This document shows positions 32,768 to 39,409 of a DNA stretch of 39,409 bases, piece after piece (the first letter of the stretch is position 1; each line of letters opens with the position of its first letter). The notes under the pieces were generated by a model. The model saw nothing but the letters and a program-made list of their open reading frames with translations, was not told the DNA's origin and did not search any database. Made by a program: the position numbers and the translations under genes. The DNA comes from Peptoniphilus_A olsenii (GTDB lineage: Bacteria; Bacillota; Clostridia; Tissierellales; Peptoniphilaceae), in the NCBI RefSeq assembly GCF_040545475.1, contig NZ_JBEPMA010000017.1:1-39409 (forward strand), read 5' to 3'.

Positions 32768-34144
32768 TTAAATGCCATCTTTTTTGCATTTATCATTAGC
32801 AAATTTTATTTTCCTAACTAAGATAACAGCTAAACCAAATGACAAAACATCTGCCACTGGTTGAAGCAAATATATTCCAAATTGCCCAAATATATTTGAT
32901 AAAGTATACAATAACGGAATATAAAATATTCCTTGTCGTGAAATTGAAATTATTGATGCCCAAAAATATTGTCCAATATTTTGCATTAGCATACTACTAA
33001 TCGCAAAGTATCCTAAAAGTGGCATTGTAATACATTGCATACGCAGTATCTCTGTACCGGCTAAAATAACTTCATTATCATTTGACATTGTTCTAATAAG
33101 CGGTTCAGAAAAAACATATAACAAAATAGCCGCTATAATTAAAAATAAAGTACCTCCTGTTACTGCAAATTTAAAAGCCTTTTTAACTCTATCATATTGC
33201 TTTGCCCCGTAATTCATCGCACAGATAGGCTGAAAACCCTGACCCCAGCCTATCATTATCATATATGCTAATGCTAATATCCTTGAGCTTATTGTTAATG
33301 CTGCTATAACACCATCACCGTATTTTGCGGCTACAACATTCAGTAAAATTAAAGCGATACTTGTGATAAATTGTCTTGAAAAATTAGGCATTCCTCCTGC
33401 CAGAATATGATATACTCTATCTTTATTTATTCTTACTTTTTTTAAATCAACAGCAGTATTTCCATTTTTTTCTGATAAATTCGTTAATACGATGCAACCT
33501 GTAATTTGTCCTATCAATGTTGCATATCCAGCTCCAATAAAGCCGAATTTAAACCCAAACATCAATACAGGATCCAGAACTATATTGACAACCATTCCTA
33601 TCAATAATCCTATCATTCCATCTTTCACATTCCCACAAAGTCTTAATTGATTGTAAAGAGTAATAGAATAAAGACCAAATGGTATGCTGACAATAATCAC
33701 CTTTAGATACTGCACTGTAAAATTCAACAAACTTTCAGAAGCACTTCCACCTATAAATTTTGACAGCGGTAAAACAAAAAACCATGATAAAATAGCTATT
33801 AAAATACCAATGACAATAGCAAAGAGAATTCCAATAGACGATATAATTTCTGCTTCTCTTTCTTCATTTTCTCCAATTTTTTTTGACATTATGTTTCCAC
33901 TTCCATACCCAAACCAAAATCCAATAGCTTGAATAAAACTCATAAAGCTAAACACGATACCGATAGCAGCTGTCATGGATTTATTATTTAAAATACCGAC
34001 AAAAAATGTATCAGTCAGATTATAAATTACCATGACAAGCATACCTATAATGGTAGGAATAGAAGTTTTCACTAATAATGGCAGAAGATTATCGTTTAAA
34101 ATGGCTTTTCTTTTCAATTCTTTTTTATTATTACTTGAGTTCAT
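32768..34144 (-). CDS. MATE-family multidrug efflux transporter
   Basis: 458 residues with 12 predicted helices in two repeats. The MATE signatures are present: NDNLLPLLVKTSIPTIIGML, VYNLTDTFFVGILNNKSMTA, then GFWFGYGSGNIMSKKIGENE, and in the second half MIGWGQGFQPICAMNYGAKQ. It should export drugs in exchange for Na+ or H+. The ATG is separated by one base from the stop of the upstream enzyme gene and uses a ribosome site inside it, so expression is coupled. Third gene of the tetR operon. Confidence 0.92.
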   Translation of the reverse strand: MNSSNNKKELKRKAILNDNLLPLLVKTSIPTIIGMLVMVIYNLTDTFFVGILNNKSMTAAIGIVFSFMSFIQAIGFWFGYGSGNIMSKKIGENEEREAEIISSIGILFAIVIGILIAILSWFFVLPLSKFIGGSASESLLNFTVQYLKVIIVSIPFGLYSITLYNQLRLCGNVKDGMIGLLIGMVVNIVLDPVLMFGFKFGFIGAGYATLIGQITGCIVLTNLSEKNGNTAVDLKKVRINKDRVYHILAGGMPNFSRQFITSIALILLNVVAAKYGDGVIAALTISSRILALAYMIMIGWGQGFQPICAMNYGAKQYDRVKKAFKFAVTGGTLFLIIAAILLYVFSEPLIRTMSNDNEVILAGTEILRMQCITMPLLGYFAISSMLMQNIGQYFWASIISISRQGIFYIPLLYTLSNIFGQFGIYLLQPVADVLSFGLAVILVRKIKFANDKCKKDGI

Positions 34145-34145
34145 A

Positions 34146-36620
34146 CTACAAACCTCTAACTACACCTTTATTACCGTCTACTTGAATCATATCCCCATCT
34201 TTGAATTTGGTAGTTGCAAAACCAACTCCAAGAACTGCCGGTATATTATATTCTCTTGCAACAATTGCAGCATGGCTCAAAGCAGAACCTGTATCTGCCA
34301 CAACAGCACTTGCCAGCTTAAATAATGGAGTCCATTCAGGATCTGTAAGATGACAAACTAATATATCTCCTTTTTTCATTTTATAAAATTCTTTGGGACT
34401 ATTTATTAAACACACCTTTCCAACTGCAATGCCAGTGCTTCCGCTTACTCCTTTTAAGACATCACCATCTGTTTTAAAAATCAATAACTTTGAAGCTTCC
34501 CAAACTTTTACTGCTAAAGGAAATTTTTCGTTTCTCCTATTTATTTTTTCCTTATCTGATTCATTTAAATTACCTCTGTTAATTACTTCCAACAGTTCTT
34601 TATGAAAAAGATTAGCCGCTCCAGTTTCTATATTTTCATCACCCAAGAGTATAAAGTTAATTCTTTTAACACACTTTCTCACATAATAAAATAGTGTTTC
34701 CCACAAATATTGACTTTCTTCACGAACCACATGAAAATATCTAAAATATTTTATCTGTTTTTCTACATCCTGATACTTTCTACCATAGATTTCCTTTACG
34801 CTCTCCATAAGCTTAGAAAAATCCTTTATATCGTTGCTTTCATTACTATTTTCATTTAATATAGGTCGTAATATATTTATCAGCCTATCAGGATCCTCAA
34901 GAAATGTTTTTGCAGATAAACAATAACAATTATAATCAGATTTAAAACCATTATTTTTCATAAACTCATCTGATATATTCTTAAAATCATTATACTTTTT
35001 ATATAATTCCTTAAAATTATCTCCGGAAATTATTGCTTTTTTTAAAGCTTCATTTTTTCTTATCTCACGAGCCATTTTATAGACATCATTTGTAACCACT
35101 GATGTTTTATTATCTAAGTCCCAATAAAAATCAAATGATGAATAATTGCTATTTACTTTTTTTATTATTTTGGTAAATTTCTTGCTATTTAAAACTGATG
35201 GAAATAATGCATATTTGAATCTATCATAAGCAAGCTTTTGCAAAAGAACATAACTTTCTTCTAAGAAATTTCCACACTCCGTTAATGTCATATTTTCAAA
35301 ATTTAAGTGCTTGATTTCTTCTATTTCAACTTCATATATATTCATAAAATCTTTGCACTTCTTATAACAGAACTCAAAATCTTTCATGTTCTTTAAAATT
35401 TTAAAAAATTTAAAAATATTCTTTCCAATTCGCTTTCCGTCATCAGAAAAAGTTTGTATACCATCATCATCTATAATTGGATTTCTTGGTAAAATAATTC
35501 CACCTTCTGACAAAATGTTTACTTTCTGATCATTAATTGCCATCAAATAATCGAAATCAAGGACTCTATGTGCAAAAGGCATTTTTTCTAAAAAGAATGA
35601 CATTACTTCTTGTGTATCCTTTTTGATTTTTTTACCATTTATATACTTCTCTATTAAATCATTGCCAGTTATATCATTTTCAGAATTTTTTAATGTGGTA
35701 ATCGCTCTCGCTTGTAAAATATAGACAATATCATTTTTGATAGCCCATTCAATATCCATAGGCATACCATAGTGTTTTTCAATCTCTAAACCGCACTTCA
35801 TAAGTTCAAGTATTTCTCTATCATTTAATGCACGAGTTTTTCTTTTATCAGGATTTACCGATACTTCAACAGTTTCCTTATCACCGTATATAATCTGAGT
35901 TTCCTTGCTTCCAATATTTACTTCGATTATATTTCCTGATTTGTCAATAATGTAGCTATCCGCTGTAACTCTTCCGCTTACAACGCTTTCTCCTAAGCCA
36001 AAGCTTGCATTTATTTGCATCTCATTTTCTTTTTTGTTTACTGGGTTTACAGTAAATAAAACTCCTGATTTTTCACTCTCTATCATTTCTTGAATAACAA
36101 CTGCAATAGAAACTGAAGTTTGATCATAACCTTGATGAAATCTATAGCTTACAGCTCTATTCCCCCAAAGTGAAGCATAACAATTACGCACCCCATTTAA
36201 TACACTTTCAATACCTTGAACATTTAAATAAGTTTCTTGTTGCCCTGCAAAACTGGCATCCGGTAAATCTTCTGCCGTTGCTGAAGAACGCACTGCAACT
36301 CTTGTATTATTTCCAAGATTAAAATATTTTTCTCTTATTATATTTTCCAATTGCTCAGGAAATTTCCCAGACTTTATCTTTCCTCTAAAATGCTCAGCTT
36401 CATTTAGAAGTATTTTTTCATCATCTGCTGATTTTTTAATTCCATTTTCAATGAGGCTATCAATAGCATTTACTTTTAAAAAATCTCTATATGCGTCTGC
36501 TGTTATAACAAAACCACTTGGAACATTTATTTTAGCCGAAGTCATTTCTCCAAGATTAGCTCCCTTACCTCCAACAATTAATACATCTTCCTTTTTTATC
36601 TCATTAAAATCCAGAATCAT
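34146..36620 (-). CDS. PEP-synthase-like phosphotransferase, possibly a rifamycin phosphotransferase
   Basis: 824 residues from ATG 36620 (AAGGAAGGTGA upstream). The N-terminal ATP-grasp domain of the PPDK/PEP-synthase type (GKGANLGEMTSAKINVPSGF, RVAVRSSATAEDLPDASFAG, QQETYLNVQG, MPMDIEWAI) covers about 1-310. A long middle domain (about 330-690) has no recognised motif. The C-terminal swivelling phospho-His domain is GIAVGKVCLINSPKEF and VADTGSALSHAAIVAREYNI (His about 783). This three-domain layout is that of rifamycin phosphotransferase (RPH, ~867 residues). The neighbouring MATE and TetR favour a drug-modifying role. True RPH activity is not proven, since the middle domain cannot be matched by eye. 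Confidence 0.75.
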   Translation of the reverse strand: MILDFNEIKKEDVLIVGGKGANLGEMTSAKINVPSGFVITADAYRDFLKVNAIDSLIENGIKKSADDEKILLNEAEHFRGKIKSGKFPEQLENIIREKYFNLGNNTRVAVRSSATAEDLPDASFAGQQETYLNVQGIESVLNGVRNCYASLWGNRAVSYRFHQGYDQTSVSIAVVIQEMIESEKSGVLFTVNPVNKKENEMQINASFGLGESVVSGRVTADSYIIDKSGNIIEVNIGSKETQIIYGDKETVEVSVNPDKRKTRALNDREILELMKCGLEIEKHYGMPMDIEWAIKNDIVYILQARAITTLKNSENDITGNDLIEKYINGKKIKKDTQEVMSFFLEKMPFAHRVLDFDYLMAINDQKVNILSEGGIILPRNPIIDDDGIQTFSDDGKRIGKNIFKFFKILKNMKDFEFCYKKCKDFMNIYEVEIEEIKHLNFENMTLTECGNFLEESYVLLQKLAYDRFKYALFPSVLNSKKFTKIIKKVNSNYSSFDFYWDLDNKTSVVTNDVYKMAREIRKNEALKKAIISGDNFKELYKKYNDFKNISDEFMKNNGFKSDYNCYCLSAKTFLEDPDRLINILRPILNENSNESNDIKDFSKLMESVKEIYGRKYQDVEKQIKYFRYFHVVREESQYLWETLFYYVRKCVKRINFILLGDENIETGAANLFHKELLEVINRGNLNESDKEKINRRNEKFPLAVKVWEASKLLIFKTDGDVLKGVSGSTGIAVGKVCLINSPKEFYKMKKGDILVCHLTDPEWTPLFKLASAVVADTGSALSHAAIVAREYNIPAVLGVGFATTKFKDGDMIQVDGNKGVVRGL

Positions 36621-36643
36621 TTCTATCACCTTCCTTTTTACAA

Positions 36644-37240
36644 TTAAATTTCTATATATTTAAAAACAATGCTTTGTATATAAATATTAAGTACTTCCTC
36701 AAATGTATCTTCATTAAAATGGAAATAATTTGAACATAAAACAAAGCTTCCAACAAAGGCATTTGATAAACCTTGCTTATCTACGCTTTTTACTACTTTG
36801 TTTTTGTACCAATAATCTATTAACCTATCCAAAAAATCCCCATATAGATTTTCTACTCTATTCACTTTCTTTGAATCTTGACTCGCAAATATTCTAAATG
36901 CCTCTTGATAAATTTGCTGATTTCTAATTTTCTCAGTCATGTCTATTGAATACTTAAAAATTACCTCTGAAAGGAATTTTTTAGGATTCGTAAGTGAATT
37001 TGAAAATTCTTTTTCAATGTTCTCCAATTTTTGTATTGATCTATATGCCATTAAATCAATGACAAGAGATTCTTTATCTTTCCAAAAATTATAGAAACTC
37101 CCTTGAGCTATTCCGACTCTTTTTGTCAATTCCGAAATGCTAAGTGATTTTGTCCCTTTATCATGAAATAAATCAAGAGCAATTTCCATAATACTTTCTT
37201 TAATTTTTATCTTTTCTTCTTCTGTAAATGCTTTTGCCAT
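36644..37240 (-). CDS. TetR-family repressor
   Basis: 198 residues. The N-terminal helix-turn-helix is EKIKIKESIMEIALDLFHDK, GTKSLSISELTKRVGIAQGS, then FYNFWKDKESLVIDLMAY. The C-terminal half is helical and should bind the inducer. It is first in a three-gene operon with the phosphotransferase-like enzyme and MATE. Its promoter holds two matching palindromes, suggesting autoregulation and drug-inducible expression of all three genes. Confidence 0.9.
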   Translation of the reverse strand: MAKAFTEEEKIKIKESIMEIALDLFHDKGTKSLSISELTKRVGIAQGSFYNFWKDKESLVIDLMAYRSIQKLENIEKEFSNSLTNPKKFLSEVIFKYSIDMTEKIRNQQIYQEAFRIFASQDSKKVNRVENLYGDFLDRLIDYWYKNKVVKSVDKQGLSNAFVGSFVLCSNYFHFNEDTFEEVLNIYIQSIVFKYIEI

Positions 37241-37264
37241 TTTAAGCCTCCAAATATTATAAAT

Positions 37265-37356
37265 ATATCTATGAATTTTCTATTTTTTATTCATAGATAT
37301 CATAGCATAAGCAAACACAAAAGTCAATGAATATTTTATTTTTTATTCATTGACTT
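37265..37356 (-). promoter_or_regulatory. tetR operon promoter with two palindromic operators
   Basis: Minus-strand promoter TTGACT (37322-37327), 17 bases, TATGAT (37299-37304). Operator 1 overlaps the -35: 13-bp arms 37321-37333/37344-37356. Operator 2 is just downstream of the -10: 12-bp arms 37265-37276/37289-37300. Both share the inner ATGAAT/ATTCAT motif, as expected for one repressor binding twice. Confidence 0.7.
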
Positions 37357-37366
37357 CTGAGATATA

Positions 37367-39208
37367 TTATTCAATTAAAATGTTCTGCATTTCACATACC
37401 GGTATCCCTCCCCTTTTCAAAACCTTTAATTTCTCCTGTTTCTTTTGCTCCCTTCTTGCCTTATATTTTTTTTCATACTCTTTCTGTTTTCCGCTTGCTT
37501 TTCTCTTTAGATAATTTTGATGAAGTCTGTCTTTTCTCTCATTGATTTTGCGTTCTTCCTCCTCAAGTTTTTGTTTTTCTTCTTCGGTCAATTCTTCTTT
37601 TGGTGGTTCATAATTACCTATGAAGTTAAAATATATTTCTATCTTTTGCTTTGATGTTTGACTGCCTTTCCTATCTCTTTCATGAATGATTATCTTCTTT
37701 ACAAACTCATTTATCATTGTGTTTGTGAGATTATCAAAGTTTTCATAACGACTAATAAGGGATATGAATTTTCTTGCCTTATCTGTTTCCATTTCATATC
37801 TTGATATTACAAGCTCTAAGTCTTTAATCTCTTTACTTAACGTGAGTTGCTCAGTTTCATATTGGTTATTTAAAATTTCATAGCGATTATTCGGTATCTT
37901 ATTTAAAATCATATCTTCATAAATTCTGCACATCAATCGTTCCAGCTCCTGAAGTCTGTTTTGGCTTTCCGATATTCTTATCTTTTTCTTTTCAATCTCT
38001 ACTTTTTCCTTTTCTTCCATTTCATTTTGAATGGAACGGATAAAGGCTTCGTTATCTTCATCAAGGTATTTTTTAATGTCTTTTAGCGTTTCCTGTATAA
38101 GATTTAGGACGGCTTCCGCTTTTATCCTGTGAGCTGATGGACAAAGTGTTCCACAAGGTACTTTTGTGTAGGCACTGCAATTGTAATAAGGGATATTCTT
38201 GTAATTACTTGTCCTATGAACATACATCTTACTTCCACAATCAGCACAATACATTAGTCCTGTTAGTGGGTGATATTCGCCCCAACCATCTGGGTATCTT
38301 TTTACATTTCCTCGTATTCTTTGTACATTATCAAAGGTTTCTTGGTCTATGATTGCTTCGTGGGTATTTTCAAATATCAGCCAGTTATCTTCAGATACAT
38401 ATTTACTTTTCTTATCCTTGAAGTGCTTCCTTGTTTTGAAGTTGACTGTATGCCCTAAGTATTCTTTTTTCTTTAAGATACTTGCTATTGTGGAGCTACA
38501 CCAACGATAAGGATGTTCAAAATTTTTGCTTTGATGTAGTCCGTAGCCTAATTTTTGTTGATGATAAGCTGGTATATCTATTTTTTCTGCTTCCAATATC
38601 TTTGCTATTCGATACGGACCATTGCCTTGCATGGTCAGGTTAAATATTCGCCTTACTATCTCTGCTGCTTTTTCATCTACAATCCACTTATCTTTGTCTT
38701 TTTCATCTTTGATATAGCCATAAGGTGGAGAACTTGCCGTATGCTTTCCACTTTCTCCTTTTGATTTGAACGTCGATTGTATTTTTCTTGATGTATCTCT
38801 TGCATACCATTCATTCATAATATTTCTAAAAGGGGTAAAATCATCTTCTCTGTAAAAACTGTCTACATTGTCGTTGATAGCAATTAGTCTTACGCCCTTT
38901 TGTCTTAATATCTCCATACATTGACCGACTTTTAGATAATCTCTGCCGAGTCTACTCATATCTTTTACGATGATACAACCGATATTTCCACTGTTTACTC
39001 CGTTCATCATTGCCATAAATCCCGGTCTGTCAAACTGGGTTCCGCTTATTCCGTCATCTGTAAAATGGATGATGTTGGATAAATTATTCTTACTTGCATA
39101 TTCTTCAAGGATTTTCTTTTGATTGACGATTGAGTTACTTTCTCCTTGAAGTTCGTCATCACGACTTAATCTCTCATAGAGTGCTGTTATCTTTTCAAAA
39201 TTCCTCAT
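37367..39208 (-). CDS. large serine recombinase (TnpX-like)
   Basis: 613 residues. The N-terminal resolvase domain has the nucleophile Ser15 in LYERLSRDDELQGESNSIVN, then FTDDGISGTQFDRPGFMAMM and IIVKDMSRLGRDYLKVGQCM with the catalytic Arg residues. It is followed by a recombinase domain (ASSPPYGYIKDEKDKDKW), a zinc ribbon (GLMYCADCGSKMYVHR to NCSAYTKVPCGTLC), a coiled coil (about 390-480) and a Lys/Glu-rich DUF4368-like tail. It should excise and insert the 13-kb element at GA/GG-type cores. It reads away from the right end, with the attachment core about 100 bases upstream. The frame is intact, so the element may still move. Confidence 0.93.
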   Translation of the reverse strand: MRNFEKITALYERLSRDDELQGESNSIVNQKKILEEYASKNNLSNIIHFTDDGISGTQFDRPGFMAMMNGVNSGNIGCIIVKDMSRLGRDYLKVGQCMEILRQKGVRLIAINDNVDSFYREDDFTPFRNIMNEWYARDTSRKIQSTFKSKGESGKHTASSPPYGYIKDEKDKDKWIVDEKAAEIVRRIFNLTMQGNGPYRIAKILEAEKIDIPAYHQQKLGYGLHQSKNFEHPYRWCSSTIASILKKKEYLGHTVNFKTRKHFKDKKSKYVSEDNWLIFENTHEAIIDQETFDNVQRIRGNVKRYPDGWGEYHPLTGLMYCADCGSKMYVHRTSNYKNIPYYNCSAYTKVPCGTLCPSAHRIKAEAVLNLIQETLKDIKKYLDEDNEAFIRSIQNEMEEKEKVEIEKKKIRISESQNRLQELERLMCRIYEDMILNKIPNNRYEILNNQYETEQLTLSKEIKDLELVISRYEMETDKARKFISLISRYENFDNLTNTMINEFVKKIIIHERDRKGSQTSKQKIEIYFNFIGNYEPPKEELTEEEKQKLEEEERKINERKDRLHQNYLKRKASGKQKEYEKKYKARREQKKQEKLKVLKRGGIPVCEMQNILIE

Positions 39209-39238
39209 TTTTACCCCCTTTCCCTTAATTTCTCAAAT

Positions 39239-39299
39239 AAAAAAGAATTAAGAAGTACATATTTCACTAAAACAGTGATTAAGTGTTCTCCTTAATTCT
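39239..39299 (-). terminator. leader hairpin between attachment core and recombinase gene
   Basis: Minus strand: AGAATTAAG (39291-39299) pairs with CTTAATTCT (39244-39252), with an inner CACT/AGTG stem, followed by six T and the GGGGGT ribosome site. It could insulate the recombinase from host virD4 transcription, or form part of the recombinase binding site. Confidence 0.65.
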
Positions 39300-39304
39300 A
39301 TTAC

Positions 39305-39309
39305 TCCTG
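39305..39309. other. right attachment site of the mobilizable element (core CAGGA on the minus strand)
   Basis: The minus strand reads CTTGCAGCAGGAGTAATAG. The left part is virD4 and the right part is element. A rejoined circle would read TTGTTACAGGAGTAATAG, an imperfect dyad (TTAC/GTAA) around the core, as serine-recombinase sites usually are. Confidence 0.75.
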
Positions 39310-39409
39310 CTGCAAGCTTATATTTCTTGTATTGCTTAACTGCAAAATGACTTGGATCTTTCTTTTCAAGAGCTTCAAAAAGCCTATCAATTGGGTTCAT
39401 ATAGGTTTC
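39305..39409 (-). pseudogene. virD4: virD4 coupling protein, part of the 5' portion, interrupted by the element
   Basis: 35 codons in frame from the window edge: ETYMNPIDRLFEALEKKDPS then HFAVKQYKKYKLAAG, the segment that precedes GKTAKSILISCG in VirD4/TcpA proteins of clostridial ICEs. Past the core the frame continues into the element for about 20 foreign codons before a stop. The N-terminus with the membrane helices and Walker A lies outside the window. Confidence 0.85.

Larger units (their letters stand above)
26091..39309 (-). mobile_element. 13.2-kb mobilizable element with serine recombinase, inserted in virD4
   Basis: Bounded by the 5-bp core at 26086-26090 and 39305-39309. It holds, in transcription order, a serine recombinase, tetR, a PEP-synthase-like enzyme, MATE, a small ORF, a sigma-like gene, DUF3847, oriT, a MobA/MobL relaxase, a small gene, pcfB, ORF6N, a replication gene and tnpW. 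The recombinase starts about 100 bases inside the right end, as is usual for serine-recombinase elements. Gene content (TnpX-like recombinase, TnpZ-like relaxase, TnpW) recalls the Tn4451 group. It lacks its own coupling protein and secretion channel, so it would need a helper ICE. Confidence 0.85.

Noticed and set aside
1..39409. tRNA, rRNA or tmRNA genes and ordinary insertion sequences
   Set aside because: No cloverleaf-like or rRNA-like stretch, no DDE transposase and no terminal inverted repeats of IS type were seen; mobility here rests on the serine recombinase and homologous joins.

Overview
The window is about 39 kb of AT-rich DNA from a low-GC Gram-positive anaerobe. The strong AGGAGG ribosome sites, the VirD4/PrgI/VirB4/CD1108-type conjugation genes, the TnpW-like protein and the siphophage-like head genes all point to Clostridia/Tissierellia. 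A Gram-positive anaerobic coccus of the Peptoniphilaceae (Anaerococcus, Finegoldia, Peptoniphilus) would fit; that genus-level guess is inference only. Nearly every gene lies on the minus strand, and almost everything belongs to mobile DNA in several nested layers, much of it decaying.

Layer 1 is a host integrative conjugative element (ICE) read right to left. It has virD4 (cut in two, 39409-39305 and 26090-25285), ssb, a Maff2 protein, VirB6/TrbL, a small coiled-coil protein, PrgI, VirB4, the N-terminal half of a CD1108-like protein, topB, a C5 DNA methylase in pieces, and the start of a very large multidomain protein that runs off the left edge. Layer 2 is a 13.2-kb mobilizable element (26091-39309) inserted inside virD4. 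It carries a large serine recombinase, TetR, a rifamycin-phosphotransferase-like enzyme, a MATE pump, a sigma-like regulator, DUF3847, a MobA/MobL relaxase with a candidate oriT, PcfB, an ORF6N protein, a replication protein and TnpW. Removing it restores an uninterrupted virD4 reading frame across a 5-bp core.

Layer 3 is phage debris: TerL C-terminus to gp10 (16855-11877), and a DUF1492/HNH pair split around a broken secreted protein (9179-7235). Several of these genes carry nonsense, frameshift or start-codon lesions. Layer 4 is cargo. A complete Fe-siderophore-type ABC transporter operon (2429-6308, plus strand) sits beside a chimeric rbgA/hydrolase pseudogene, both between two ~60-bp direct repeats of the 5' end of the large ICE gene. 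A secreted cysteine peptidase plus lipoprotein, and a 91-residue protein, sit between three partial copies of the virD4 3' end.

Points that stand out are: an intrinsic-terminator hairpin placed just upstream of the ribosome site of many genes (a pattern suggesting attenuation or processive antitermination); a TnpV-like gene overprinted on a second frame of the large ICE protein; three tandem 23-bp palindromes with compensatory changes; and a resistance-like tetR-enzyme-MATE operon with two matching palindromic operators.
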